64,000 bases of DNA from Roseovarius sp. 217 (GTDB taxonomy: Bacteria; Pseudomonadota; Alphaproteobacteria; Rhodobacterales; Rhodobacteraceae). Below the pieces are notes generated by a model. That model was given only the letters and a program-made list of their open reading frames with translations, was not told where the DNA came from and did not search any database. Numbering within the stretch: position 1 is the stretch's first letter; the number at the start of each line of letters is the position of its first letter. Made by a program: the position numbers and the translations under genes. Of the stretch, positions 51,565 to 60,620 are shown in pieces. The stretch is from contig NZ_CH902587.1 of assembly GCF_000152845.1 (NCBI RefSeq), positions 50,293 through 114,292 of the forward strand. The letters run 5' to 3'.

Positions 51565-52943
51565 CGCGGCCTGTCCAGGTAGACGGATTCGAGATGTTCG
51601 GGCACGCGCGCGGATCGCCCTAGCTCGTGTTCGACGCGGAATCGCAGGGTATCGGCGGCGACAGGTTCCCCATGGGTGAGATAGGTCATCTCGGGGGCGG
51701 GACCGGCGGACATCCAGCGCAGGATCTCATCGGCATCGGCATGTCCGGAAAAGGACTGGAGCTGAACCACTTCGGCCTCGATCGGGAACTCCCGTCCGAA
51801 CATGCGCAATGTCCGCGCGCCTCCGGCCAGCGCCGCGCCGCGCGTGCCACCGGCCTGGAAACCGGAGAGCAAGATCGCGTTCCGCCGATCGCCGCCGAAG
51901 CTGGCCAGATGGTGCAGGATACGCCCGCCGGTCAGCATTCCGCTGGCGGAGACGATGATCATCGGGCCCTGGCGCGTGTTCAGCTCCTTGGATTGCTCGA
52001 CCGTGTTTACCCTCTTGGCGATCTCGAACATCGCAATGCAGTCTTCGCGGCTGACGTGGTGCTCGGCGTGATGACGGTGATAGATCTCGGTCGCATTCAC
52101 CGCCATCGGGCTGTTGAGGAACACCGGGACATAGGGAATATCGCAGCGCTCCATCAATCGCGCAATGTGCAGCATCAGCCCCTGCGCCCGTCCGACGGCA
52201 AAGGACGGGATCAGCACCGTGCCGCCGCGGGCAAAGGTGCGTTTGAGGATCGGAGCCAGTTCGGCTTCTGGGTCCACGTCGGAATGGGACCGGTTGCCAT
52301 AGGTGGACTCGCAGACCAGAACATCTGCTCCGCCGAATGGCTGGGGCGGTCGCATCAGCGGATCGGGATCATGGCCCAGATCGCCGCTGAAATGGACAAC
52401 CCTGCCGCCGACCTCAAGCCGGATCTGCGCCGCCCCGAGCAGATGCCCCGCCGGAATGAAACGGGCCGCGATGCCGTCGCCTAAATCTATTCGCCGGTCG
52501 AACGGTTGAAGATCAAAGCGGTCCAGCGCGGCCTTTGCATCCTTGAGCGTATAGAGCGGTTTTGGCTTCTTGTGTTTGGAATATCCCTTCCGCGCGGCAA
52601 AGCGCGCCTCTTCTTCCTGGATATGGCCGCTGTCGGGCAGAATAAGCCCGCACAGATCTGCCGTTGCCTCTGTGCAAAGAACCCGCCCGCGAAACCCCGC
52701 CCGGATTAGTGCCGGCAGATATCCCGAATGGTCCAGATGGGCATGGGTGAGCAGCACAGTGTCGATGGTGTTGACGCGCACAGGGAACGGTTTGCGATTG
52801 CGCGCACGCAACTGCTTGAAGCCCTGGAACAGGCCGCAATCGATCAGGATGCGCCGCCCCAGGGCTTCGATCAGATAGCGCGATCCTGTCACCGTCCCGG
52901 CGGCGCCGAGAAAGCGCAGTTTCGGACGTTCGGTCGGAATCAT
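51561..52943 (-). CDS. MBL-fold beta-CASP RNA nuclease
   Basis: A 460-aa protein with metal site H67-x-H69-x-D71-H72 (THAHLDH), FSGDLG, and the beta-CASP and RMMBL motifs (SFAVGRAQ, ASGMLTGGRI, SGHAD, LTHGEP). It resembles CPSF73/YSH1-type RNA exonucleases. ATG 52943 has AGAGGAG upstream. First gene of a trio with the AMP-phosphorylase-like and Prs-like enzymes, which could use its NMP products. Confidence 0.88.
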   Translation of the reverse strand: MIPTERPKLRFLGAAGTVTGSRYLIEALGRRILIDCGLFQGFKQLRARNRKPFPVRVNTIDTVLLTHAHLDHSGYLPALIRAGFRGRVLCTEATADLCGLILPDSGHIQEEEARFAARKGYSKHKKPKPLYTLKDAKAALDRFDLQPFDRRIDLGDGIAARFIPAGHLLGAAQIRLEVGGRVVHFSGDLGHDPDPLMRPPQPFGGADVLVCESTYGNRSHSDVDPEAELAPILKRTFARGGTVLIPSFAVGRAQGLMLHIARLMERCDIPYVPVFLNSPMAVNATEIYHRHHAEHHVSREDCIAMFEIAKRVNTVEQSKELNTRQGPMIIVSASGMLTGGRILHHLASFGGDRRNAILLSGFQAGGTRGAALAGGARTLRMFGREFPIEAEVVQLQSFSGHADADEILRWMSAGPAPEMTYLTHGEPVAADTLRFRVEHELGRSARVPEHLESVYLDRPR

Positions 52944-53305
52944 GTTGCTGCTCCTCTTGCCGCGATGGCGTTGTAAAGGCCGCCGAAGATCAGCGCGGCG
53001 TACCAACCGTAGAGGAAGCTCTCGACCAGCCCGATGATGAAGCCCACCGGGGTCAGCCAGACGAAACCGGGCAGCAGACCGGACCAGGTTTCATACATTG
53101 CATAGGCGGGAAAGATCAGATCGAATGCGATGCACACAAGGTAGGTCAGCGCCAGGAACAGGCTCAGCGCCCAACCAAGCGGCACAACCGGCAGACGCAC
53201 ACGCCCTGCCCCGGCAGGCCCGCCCATGACGCAGGCCCCGCACGTCATGCGCAGGGCCAGGAAAAGGATCACCGCGACTGCGGTGAAATAGAAAATGGGC
53301 ATCAT
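52940..53305 (-). CDS. DUF5676-like membrane protein
   Basis: A 121-aa protein with about three helices and the family-like end WLTPVGFIIGLVESFLYGWYAALIFGGLYN. A TCGACVMGG stretch early on could bind metal. It overlaps the nuclease start by 4 bp. DUF5676 proteins are often found beside copper pumps; function unknown. Confidence 0.7.
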   Translation of the reverse strand: MMPIFYFTAVAVILFLALRMTCGACVMGGPAGAGRVRLPVVPLGWALSLFLALTYLVCIAFDLIFPAYAMYETWSGLLPGFVWLTPVGFIIGLVESFLYGWYAALIFGGLYNAIAARGAAT

Positions 53306-53425
53306 GGCTTTCTCCCTTCTTGTCGTGGATTCGGACGGAGCGCGAACACATCCGCTGGACGGCGCCGGTTCAGGATGGGCGCACCAAGCGCCAGACGCCC
53401 ATCCTGCGGTGGCTTTGCCTCGGCC

Positions 53426-53587
53426 CTAGCCGCAGCAGCAGCCGGATTTGGCCGGTTTTGCCTTTGCGGGTTCCGCGACCTGCGGTTCGACATTTGCTTT
53501 CGGCTGCGCATCGGTCTTGCCACCGCAACATCCGCCCTGTTTTTGCTGTGCTGTGTCTTGCGTCTGAGAAGTTGATCGGTCGTCCAT
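53426..53587 (-). CDS. Cys-rich 53-aa metal-binding micro-protein
   Basis: ATG 53587 follows a strong AGGAGG and opens 53 codons to TAG at 53426. The product has two Cys clusters, QGGCCGGK and SGCCCG at the very C-terminus, joined by an Ala/Lys/Pro linker. This is metallothionein-like in composition, though no family is assigned. It is 120 bp upstream of the DUF5676 gene on the same strand, and well placed for metal buffering. Confidence 0.7.
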   Translation of the reverse strand: MDDRSTSQTQDTAQQKQGGCCGGKTDAQPKANVEPQVAEPAKAKPAKSGCCCG

Positions 53588-53771
53588 CTGGACCTCCTTT
53601 TGTTTGGTTTCGTTCTATAGACGCGCCCCGACCGGAAGCATTACAGAAATTGGCAACCTGTCGGTCTTCGTTAGTACAGGAGCAAGTGTATCGCTCTGCC
53701 GTAGGAAGGCGTCGATATTGCAGACAGAGTTACTGCATCCCGGCAGGCTGTCGGCTGACCGGTGCCATAGG

Positions 53772-54935
53772 TTACAGCAGCCGCCGCGCGGCCCATCCGA
53801 TCACCTCGAAACCTCGCGCGCGCCAGCCGCGGGAATGCCAAGCCCGAAGAGTGACTTCGCGGGCATCCGAAAGATCTTGCAGATATTGGGCCTGCAACTG
53901 CCCTGCCAGCACGCGGTCATGTGCGACCAGAACCAGCTCCTGATTGACGAACAGGCTTCGGTAGTCGAGGTTAGCTGACCCGATGATCGACCAGCCTGTA
54001 TCGACGACCGACGTCTTGGCATGCAATGGACGGGGCAGATACTCGTAGACCCTCACGCCCGCCGAGAGAAGCTGCGCATATGCCGCCCGCGTCGCCCAGC
54101 CAGCGACCATAGGATCGCTCGTGCGAGGCACCAGCAGACGGACGTCCACGCCGCGACGCGCGGCATCCTGCAGCGCCCGGTCGACCACGGTGCCCGGACC
54201 GAAATAGGGCGACGTCAGATAAACGCAGGTCTGTGCCATCCCGATCAGTCCCGCGTGCAGACAGGCAAGCCTCTTTTGACACTTGCGCGAATAGCTCGGC
54301 ACCAGCAGTCCTTCGCTTGCGTCGGCCTCTTCGGGAATGGCGTTTGCCGGAAGCGGGCGGGCGTCCCGCCAGAGCCGGTCGAAGTGGCTTTCGGCAAGCG
54401 TCGCCAACGGCCCCGGGACACGCACATGTGTATCGCGCTGGCGAGTCTCGCCGTGAAGCCGGCGCGAGTTCAACCGTCGGATGTTGAAACCGCCAAGGAA
54501 CGCTTCCCGGCCGTCCAATATGAGAAGCTTGCGGTGGTTGCGTTGAAAATATCGCAGCGGGTGTCGGAGATCAAAGGGACGAAACCAGCGAAACCGCACG
54601 CCGCTGCGTTCCAGTTCCCGCCGAAACTTGTCGAAATTCCGCTGGCCGGCACCGAAAGCGTCGAGATGCAACCGCACGTCAAGCCCGGTTCGCGCTTTGG
54701 CTGCGAGCAAGGCGACAAAACGCGCCCCGACTTCGTCGGCGGCAAAGATGTAGGATTCTATCCAGATCGTTTCGGTCGCGCCCTCTATCGCCGCGAGCAT
54801 CGCATCGAAAAGAGCATCTCCCTCGACGAACAGCTGGAAAGCGCCCCGCCCTTCGCCCAGATTTGGCACACAGATCGCTTGCCGGGCCTGCGGCAACGTC
54901 ACGGAATTTTGACGAGGTGCGTGCGAGCTGCTCAT
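53772..54935 (-). CDS. Phospholipase D-family cardiolipin synthase (ClsB-like)
   Basis: A 387-aa soluble or peripheral protein with two HKD motifs: H134-K136-D141 (NHRKLLILDG) and H305-K307-D312 (LHAKTSVVD) with GSANLDYRS. It lacks the N-terminal helices of ClsA, so it resembles ClsB/ClsC. It would join phosphatidylglycerol units into cardiolipin. No coupling to neighbours. Confidence 0.9.
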   Translation of the reverse strand: MSSSHAPRQNSVTLPQARQAICVPNLGEGRGAFQLFVEGDALFDAMLAAIEGATETIWIESYIFAADEVGARFVALLAAKARTGLDVRLHLDAFGAGQRNFDKFRRELERSGVRFRWFRPFDLRHPLRYFQRNHRKLLILDGREAFLGGFNIRRLNSRRLHGETRQRDTHVRVPGPLATLAESHFDRLWRDARPLPANAIPEEADASEGLLVPSYSRKCQKRLACLHAGLIGMAQTCVYLTSPYFGPGTVVDRALQDAARRGVDVRLLVPRTSDPMVAGWATRAAYAQLLSAGVRVYEYLPRPLHAKTSVVDTGWSIIGSANLDYRSLFVNQELVLVAHDRVLAGQLQAQYLQDLSDAREVTLRAWHSRGWRARGFEVIGWAARRLL

Positions 54936-55030
54936 GATCGCGGCTTACCGCCCCACCGGTCCAGTCGCAACATCGGCGTCACGAAGCCGACGCTATGCTT
55001 GGAACGCGAATTCGCAGGGAGGCACATCCG

Positions 55031-56022
55031 TCAGGTGTCCGCTACTTCATGCGCGCCGTACTGGCACCAGACACAAATGCAGTTGTTGTGGCTGCAACTT
55101 CGATCCTGCAAAGGGTTGCGATAGCGAAATCGGGCGAGCGGCAGCAGCAGGCGCTTAGGCAATGACAGCCGGTAGGCCTGGCCCAAGGCGTCGTTCGTGT
55201 CGTTTGATCCCAGCTTTCCGACCAGGTAGTCGATCCCGCGAGGCCCGCGTGTTCGCCGATCACCGGGTTTCTGCCCTGCATCGCGGTGCGCGGCAATCGG
55301 ACATTCCCGAAACCCCCGAAGCCTCTCGGTCTTTGCATTTGCAGCCCGGCGTGACGTTCGAAATATGCCACCGTCGCGGCAAGATATTTTGCCTGATCGC
55401 GAAAGCCCGAGAACATGCAACTGGCCACCGTGCCGCGCCCCTGACGCACGAGCAGATAGGCGTAGCCTTTCGGGGCAATCTCCGCCCCGAACGCCAGCCA
55501 CGTGCCATCGGCCATGGTCGTGTCAAAGACGTAGCCCACGGCGATGATATCGGCCCGCCGCGGCCCGCCTGCCAGGATCATATTGCCGGCGGTTCTCTTC
55601 ACGCGATCATTGAATCGCACCTCTACCCCCGCCGTACGCGCCTGATCCAGCAAGGCCCTGTCGAGCGTTCCCGCTGCATTGCCGCACCGCAACAGGTAGA
55701 ACAGGGGTTTCGATCCATGCACCCGGTGCGCTGTGGCGCGGCTATCAAAGACGACGCCTTCCGTCACGCCAAGATGATCGAAATCCGCGGCGACCCCTGC
55801 CTCCGCCAACTCGCCCAGAACGTTCCCGGCGGCGGTCCAGTTTTCAAGGCCTTGAAAGTCGTCGTGGAACCGATGGCCGACATCTTCGTGCCACTCTCGC
55901 ACCACGACCCGACGATTGGCCTTGGCCAAAACGATTGCACAGACCAGACCTGCGGGACCGGCCCCGACGATTTCAATCGTTTTGTCTTCAGGGTCGGCGG
56001 CACCTGGCGTTAGCGCCATCAT
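55031..56022 (-). pseudogene. FAD-dependent oxidoreductase (geranylgeranyl-reductase-like), frameshifted
   Basis: The N-terminal frame has the dinucleotide fold EIVGAGPAGLVCAIVLAK and runs to IGEHAGL near 55240. There the family-typical end continues in another frame: DYLVGKLGSNDTNDALGQAYRLSLP and then CSHNNCICVWCQYG, ending at 55031. One base lost near 55235-55245 explains this. The single open frame to 55042 has an implausible tail. It is a pseudogene or a sequence error. Confidence 0.7.
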
Positions 56023-56082
56023 ACGAACCCTCCTCGATGCGATCGACGTCCTGACAGGCCGGGTTTATCTGCGCAATGTGAG

Positions 56083-56778
56083 TCAGATCCCGTAAGCCCA
56101 GGCCGGCAGTCGTCCCATATGGACCTCAACCATCCTGACACCGGGCACGTTTTCGACGGCAACCCGGATCGCATTCTCCTCGAAATCGCTGTCGGCGACA
56201 CCCCAGACGGCGACATTCCCCTTGTCCACCGTGTAGTTGATGAGGTTGACCGCTGCACCGGGCACTTCTTTCAGAGCCTCTTCAATCTTCGCACGCAGCA
56301 CGCGGTCGTCCTCCGACGGCTCCGGCAGCGCCCCATCCTGAAGCGCCGACAAGGCGTGGAGCAGGTTCGCACGGCTGACGATGCCGACCACTTTGTCGGA
56401 TCTCACCACCGGCACGCGCTTGATCCGGTGCTTTTCCAGAAGACGCGCGATTTCCGCGACATTCGTATCCTCTTCTACCGAAACCACATCCCTTGTCATC
56501 ACGTCTTCGACCCGGTGGCTTTTGAACTTCACGAAATCCTGTGCGGATTCGCTTGCCCCGCCAAGCACCTCGAGCCACCATGACCGGCGTGGTCCGTCTG
56601 TTTCGCGGACACGCCGCATGAGGTCGCCTTCGCTGACAAGTCCCTTGAGGTCGCCCTCGGCGTCAACGACGGGCAGCGCGCTGATATTGTGGTCGAGCAT
56701 CAAGCGTACCGCGTCCTCGATTTGTCCCTCCAGCGGGACCGAGATCACCGATGTTGTCATGATATCCCTGGCTTGCAT
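56083..56778 (-). CDS. CBS-pair protein with C-terminal BON domain
   Basis: A 231-aa protein with two CBS motifs (about 1-60 and 88-145; ALPVVDAEGDLKGLVSEGDL, RVPVVRSDKVVGIVSRANLL) and a BON domain (about 160-225; GNVAVWGVADSDFEENAIRVAVENVPGV). CBS pairs bind adenosyl ligands and BON domains bind membranes or lipids. It is likely a stress or energy sensor; common in respiratory/PHA-linked clusters. Confidence 0.88.
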   Translation of the reverse strand: MQARDIMTTSVISVPLEGQIEDAVRLMLDHNISALPVVDAEGDLKGLVSEGDLMRRVRETDGPRRSWWLEVLGGASESAQDFVKFKSHRVEDVMTRDVVSVEEDTNVAEIARLLEKHRIKRVPVVRSDKVVGIVSRANLLHALSALQDGALPEPSEDDRVLRAKIEEALKEVPGAAVNLINYTVDKGNVAVWGVADSDFEENAIRVAVENVPGVRMVEVHMGRLPAWAYGI

Positions 56779-56817
56779 GTCATAGTCTCCTTCTTGAATT
56801 TTGGCTGGTTCAGCACG

Positions 56818-57420
56818 TCAGGTGCCGATAACGAGTTGCAGGTCGTCGCCCAGATCGTAAGGTGGGATGTCGAGGTTGCGTGGGGCCGGCCCCTTCCGGA
56901 TCCGGCCCGAGGTATCGTAATGCGATCCGTGGCACGGGCAGAACCAACCGCCGAACTCGCCCACCGCCGACCCATCCTGCCCCAGCGGAATGCACCCCAG
57001 ATGGGTGCAGACACCGATGACGATCAGCCATTCGCCATCCTCGCCCGCCGCGCGGTTTTCATCCAGCGCTGGCTCTTCACTACTTGCGTTCGGATTCTCG
57101 ACTGCTTCGTCAACAGGATCGGGAAGCTGGTCGAGATCGACGGCTCGTGCAGCCTCAATTGCGGCTGGTGACCGGCGCCAGACGAAGACCGGGCGCCCCT
57201 GCCATTTCACGGTAATACGTTGACCCGGTTCGACGCCGGAAAGATCAACCCTGACCGTGCCGGACGCGGTCACGTCGGCCGAGGGGTTCATCGAATTGAT
57301 CAACGGCCAGACCGCCGCGCCTGCGGCAACCGCGCCGGTTGAGGCCGTTGCATAATACAGGAAATCGCGGCGCTCTGTTGCGGGTAATTGATCGGTTTCG
57401 TCACTGGTCTGGCGCATCAT
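56818..57420 (-). CDS. Rieske iron-sulfur protein (PetA-like)
   Basis: A 200-aa protein with N-terminal anchor (DFLYYATASTGAVAAGAAVWPL) and an intact 2Fe-2S site: C138-x-H140-x2-C143 (CTHLGC) and C161-x2-H164 (CPCHGSHYD). No cytochrome b or c1 gene is adjacent, so it is a stand-alone extra copy that may replace the bc1 subunit under stress. Its ATG overlaps the FabI-like stop. Confidence 0.9.
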   Translation of the reverse strand: MMRQTSDETDQLPATERRDFLYYATASTGAVAAGAAVWPLINSMNPSADVTASGTVRVDLSGVEPGQRITVKWQGRPVFVWRRSPAAIEAARAVDLDQLPDPVDEAVENPNASSEEPALDENRAAGEDGEWLIVIGVCTHLGCIPLGQDGSAVGEFGGWFCPCHGSHYDTSGRIRKGPAPRNLDIPPYDLGDDLQLVIGT

Positions 57421-58259
57421 GATTCCTCCGATTTAGAGTTCATCTCGGCTGCGGCGACAGGGCTTTCGACGTGAACACCCGCATCGACATGCAGCACCTC
57501 GCCCGTGATGCCGCCGGTATAGTCGCTGGCGAACAGCAGGGCGGCGCGGCCCACCTCGTCGGCCGTGACGTTGCGCCGCAATGGGGCAACTCGCGCGGTC
57601 GCGTCCAGAAGACCCGCAAAGCCGGTCAACCCGGACGCCGCGCGGGTCATCACGGGTCCCGCCGAAATGGCGTTGACGCGGATGTTCGATGGCCCGAGTT
57701 CGTGGGCCAGATAGCGCACCGTGGCCTCAAGCGCCGCCTTCACCGGCCCCATCACGTTGTAATTCTCCACCACACGTTCGCCGCCGAGATAACTGAGCGT
57801 GATGAGGCTGCCGCTGCCTCTCATCAGGGGCTCAGCCAGATGCGCCATGCGGATCAGCGAATGGACGGACACATGCATCGCTTGGGAAAATCCTGCAGCC
57901 GAACAGTCAGTCAGGCGGCCATGAAGGTCGCGGGGCGGCACGCTGCCCACGGCATGAAGGATGAAATCCAATTTTCCCCAGCGGTCCGTGATGGCGTCGA
58001 AGACAGCGTCGAGATCGTGCGGCGCATTCACGTCACAGGGCAGCAGGATCGGCGCTTCGAGACGTGCAGCTAATGGCACCACATGAGGTTTGGTGCGCTC
58101 ATCGACATAGGTGATGGCGAGCTCGGCACCCGCTTGACGGAAATGCAGGGCAGCAGGCCACGCCAGACTGCGATCATTGGCGATGCCGACAACCAGACCT
58201 TTCCGGCCGGACAGATCAAGCAGTTCCGCAGGATCGCAGCATTCGGCGAAGTCAGGCAT
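57417..58259 (-). CDS. Enoyl-ACP reductase FabI-like SDR
   Basis: A 280-aa short-chain dehydrogenase with GLVVGIANDRSLAW (cofactor loop), SYLGGERVVENYNVMGPVKAALE (Y157, Y167-x6-K174) and a C-terminal GGITGEVLHVDAG. These are FabI family traits. It starts inside the end of the His-rich micro-protein gene and overlaps the Rieske gene. An extra, cluster-bound FabI suggests altered fatty acid supply. Confidence 0.85.
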   Translation of the reverse strand: MPDFAECCDPAELLDLSGRKGLVVGIANDRSLAWPAALHFRQAGAELAITYVDERTKPHVVPLAARLEAPILLPCDVNAPHDLDAVFDAITDRWGKLDFILHAVGSVPPRDLHGRLTDCSAAGFSQAMHVSVHSLIRMAHLAEPLMRGSGSLITLSYLGGERVVENYNVMGPVKAALEATVRYLAHELGPSNIRVNAISAGPVMTRAASGLTGFAGLLDATARVAPLRRNVTADEVGRAALLFASDYTGGITGEVLHVDAGVHVESPVAAAEMNSKSEES

Positions 58260-58431
58260 CTTTGGACGTTGCCTCGGTATCGGCGGAAGCTTCGGTCTTC
58301 TTGTCGTGCGCACCATGACGCTTGGTCGACTTGCCATGTTCGTGTCCGCCATGTCCGTGCCCGAAAAGGTGCATTGCGGCCATTCCGCCGAAGACGAGAA
58401 CCAAAACCCAGTTTTCAAAAAGCCATTCCAT
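58252..58431 (-). CDS. His-rich 59-aa membrane micro-protein
   Basis: ATG 58431 opens 59 codons to TGA at 58252. The product has one helix (MEWLFENWVLVLVFGGMAAM), then HLFGHGHGGHEHGKSTKRHGAHDKK, resembling a short DUF2933-like protein. AAGGAA lies upstream and it sits between DUF3141 and FabI-like genes, overlapping the latter by 8 bp. Probably binds metal at the membrane. Confidence 0.7.
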   Translation of the reverse strand: MEWLFENWVLVLVFGGMAAMHLFGHGHGGHEHGKSTKRHGAHDKKTEASADTEATSKDA

Positions 58432-58437
58432 AATTGT

Positions 58438-60204
58438 TCATTCCTTTTTTGATGAGGCCGACGGTTTTTCCGCCTGTGTGGTTGCTGCGGCGAACGGGAA
58501 ATTGCCGAACATCGCGCCAAAGACATGGGTGATCCAGGCATCGCGTCCCTTGCGCCATGCGCCTATACCCTCGCCGGTGCGCGCCGACAGCGCACGCTCG
58601 GCCACGATCGCGGGGTGGTCGTCCGGCAATGGTGAGCGCGTCTCGCGCAGCGTTTCGGCGGTGGACTTGATCAGGGCCATCCACGGGTTCACCTGTTCGG
58701 AGAACATCGTTCTGGTCCAGCGCATGGGGTGCAGCGCACGGAGCGCCTCAGCGCTGGCCGGGGTCGTCGCGGCGCGGATCCAAGGACTGACGAAAGTCGA
58801 ATAGACCGCCTCGTTGATCCGCGATATCTGCGCCACTTGTTTCAAGGCCGCATCGTCCGATGCAATGCCCAGATCATCGACCTCGCGCGGCTCGAATCGC
58901 ACCTCAAAATCGCCGGTCTCGCAGTCCGGGTCACCCGACGGGTTGTCGATCACCATCTCGTAGAGACCCGGGGAAAGGGCCTCGACATCGTCCAGGCTTT
59001 CCAGAATCGCACGATGCTGGAGCCGCGCGACAGAGCCGGAGACGAAGATGCCCAGATGCCCGACACGCGGATGCGTCATATAGACGATGCGCTGCCCGGC
59101 TGCCTTGAGCGCATCGGTATCGGGATAAAGCTTGCCAATCCACCCCATTGCCTGTTCGGGCGGCGTGATGTTGTCACCGTCCGAGGCGAAGATGATCAGC
59201 GGATTGCTGATGCGCTTAAGATCGACGGTGCAATGCGCATCCAGCTGCATCTCGCCCTGTTCCAGCCGGTTGCCGATGAACAGGTTCTGCGTGATGCCGA
59301 GGATTTCCTCGCGGCTGAGCGTGTAGTAGCCATTCCACCAGCGTTCGAACTCAAGGAACCGCTCGCGTTCGGTGTCGGCATGGGCAAAGAGGTTCGCGTA
59401 TTTGTCCCAGATCGCCTTTTCGGGTTGCAAGGTCTCAAAATTCTGTGCCAGCCAGGCACCGTCGAACCGCCCGTCCCCCAGATCGGAGATCATATGGGCG
59501 GCCCATGCCCCGCCCGACAGTGCGCCCATCATCCGCATCGGGCTGCTTGCCGCCTCGCCCGACCAGTAGCTGAGCGGCGAGCCGTTCAGTACAATCGGAC
59601 CGGTCAGACCGTCGCAATCGGCGGCCAGCAGCGTGGCCGCCCAACCGGCCTGGCAATTGCCGTAGAGCACGGGGGCTGTGTCCGGGTGACGACGAGCGAC
59701 CTCGGAGACGAAGTCGCGCAAGGCATAATGCACATCCGACAGCGTCTGACCTGGCATGGGCTCGGGGTAGAAGATCACGAAATAGACCGGATGGCCCTCG
59801 TGCATCGCCATGCCGACCTCGCTGTCGCGCTTGAAGCCGCCGATACCGGGCCCGTGCCCGGCGCGCGGATCAATGACGATCACGGGCGGCTTGGCCTCGT
59901 CCACGCAATCGTCCCAGCAATCGTCGCCGACCCGCGTGATCCTGAGCAGCGCGTAGTTGGCCGACCGCTCAAAGGTGCGTGCGTCCAGCAGCAGTTCGTA
60001 ATCGAAATCCAGTAGCGGCGGCATGCCCTGCCGCTCATGCGCGATCATGTTGTCGGCGCGTTCACCCAGCGTGTCGAGAAACAGCATCCAGCGTTCAAAG
60101 GCGTCTTGAGCATAGGAAACGTGAGTGCCTATCTTCGCGTCATCGGAGGCAGCTGCGGGGGGGTGCTCCGGCGCCACAGTTGCAAGGCGCAAGCTCTTAT
60201 TCAT
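58438..60204 (-). CDS. DUF3141 alpha/beta-hydrolase (PHA-synthase-like)
   Basis: A 588-aa protein with a nucleophile elbow YGNCQAGWA, a Cys in the G-x-C-x-G position as in polyhydroxyalkanoate synthases, plus ASDGDNITPPEQA (Asp) and PRVGHLG (His). ATG 60204 follows AGAAGGAAA. DUF3141 proteins occur with FabI and CBS genes. Substrate unknown. Confidence 0.85.
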   Translation of the reverse strand: MNKSLRLATVAPEHPPAAASDDAKIGTHVSYAQDAFERWMLFLDTLGERADNMIAHERQGMPPLLDFDYELLLDARTFERSANYALLRITRVGDDCWDDCVDEAKPPVIVIDPRAGHGPGIGGFKRDSEVGMAMHEGHPVYFVIFYPEPMPGQTLSDVHYALRDFVSEVARRHPDTAPVLYGNCQAGWAATLLAADCDGLTGPIVLNGSPLSYWSGEAASSPMRMMGALSGGAWAAHMISDLGDGRFDGAWLAQNFETLQPEKAIWDKYANLFAHADTERERFLEFERWWNGYYTLSREEILGITQNLFIGNRLEQGEMQLDAHCTVDLKRISNPLIIFASDGDNITPPEQAMGWIGKLYPDTDALKAAGQRIVYMTHPRVGHLGIFVSGSVARLQHRAILESLDDVEALSPGLYEMVIDNPSGDPDCETGDFEVRFEPREVDDLGIASDDAALKQVAQISRINEAVYSTFVSPWIRAATTPASAEALRALHPMRWTRTMFSEQVNPWMALIKSTAETLRETRSPLPDDHPAIVAERALSARTGEGIGAWRKGRDAWITHVFGAMFGNFPFAAATTQAEKPSASSKKE

Positions 60205-60529
60205 CGCTGATTTCCTTCTCATAGTTGGTCTTTGCGGGCGGTCTCTTCGCATCCAGCAGACGCACGCAATCCTTCGCCCCATCCTCGCGCAGACCGGGAA
60301 GGAGATAGGTCGCATCGCCAGGTGCAATGCCCAGTGCGATTGCCGCAAGTGTCCGGGGTTGTTTCATCACTTCCACACGGTTGAACAACGCGCGCGCCAT
60401 CGGGGCATCTGCGTACGCGGAGGTCTCGGCACATGCGCAGGTCATCCGGGAAAAAAAGACGCGAAGATCGTCATCGGATGATGGTTGACGGGGTACTCCC
60501 GAGTTCCAATCCGACGTGATACGTGGCAT
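60197..60529 (-). CDS. Small hypothetical protein upstream of DUF3141
   Basis: A 110-aa soluble protein with AGGAG before ATG 60529. No family recognised; contains CACAETSAYAD and a helical middle (ALFNRVEVMKQPRTLAAIALG). It overlaps the DUF3141 start by 8 bp, so translation is coupled. Confidence 0.6.
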   Translation of the reverse strand: MPRITSDWNSGVPRQPSSDDDLRVFFSRMTCACAETSAYADAPMARALFNRVEVMKQPRTLAAIALGIAPGDATYLLPGLREDGAKDCVRLLDAKRPPAKTNYEKEISDE

Positions 60530-60620
60530 GTTCAATTTCTCCTGCGGTTGTGCCTTCGGGCAGACTCACAGAAGAAGACGCTGGATCATGGAAATCGTTA
60601 CAGACCCGACTTCGCTGCGA

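Noticed and set aside
51627..52484. 285-aa open frame antisense to the MBL nuclease
   Set aside because: The nuclease motifs on the minus strand are unambiguous; the plus frame shows no recognisable protein.
53302..53523. 73-aa Arg-rich frame overlapping the Cys-rich micro-protein
   Set aside because: The competing frame has a strong ribosome site and Cys clusters; this one is an out-of-frame reading of it.
58729..60015. 428-aa open frame antisense to DUF3141
   Set aside because: Shadow of a well-supported gene on the other strand; composition is Arg/Gly/His-rich without domains.
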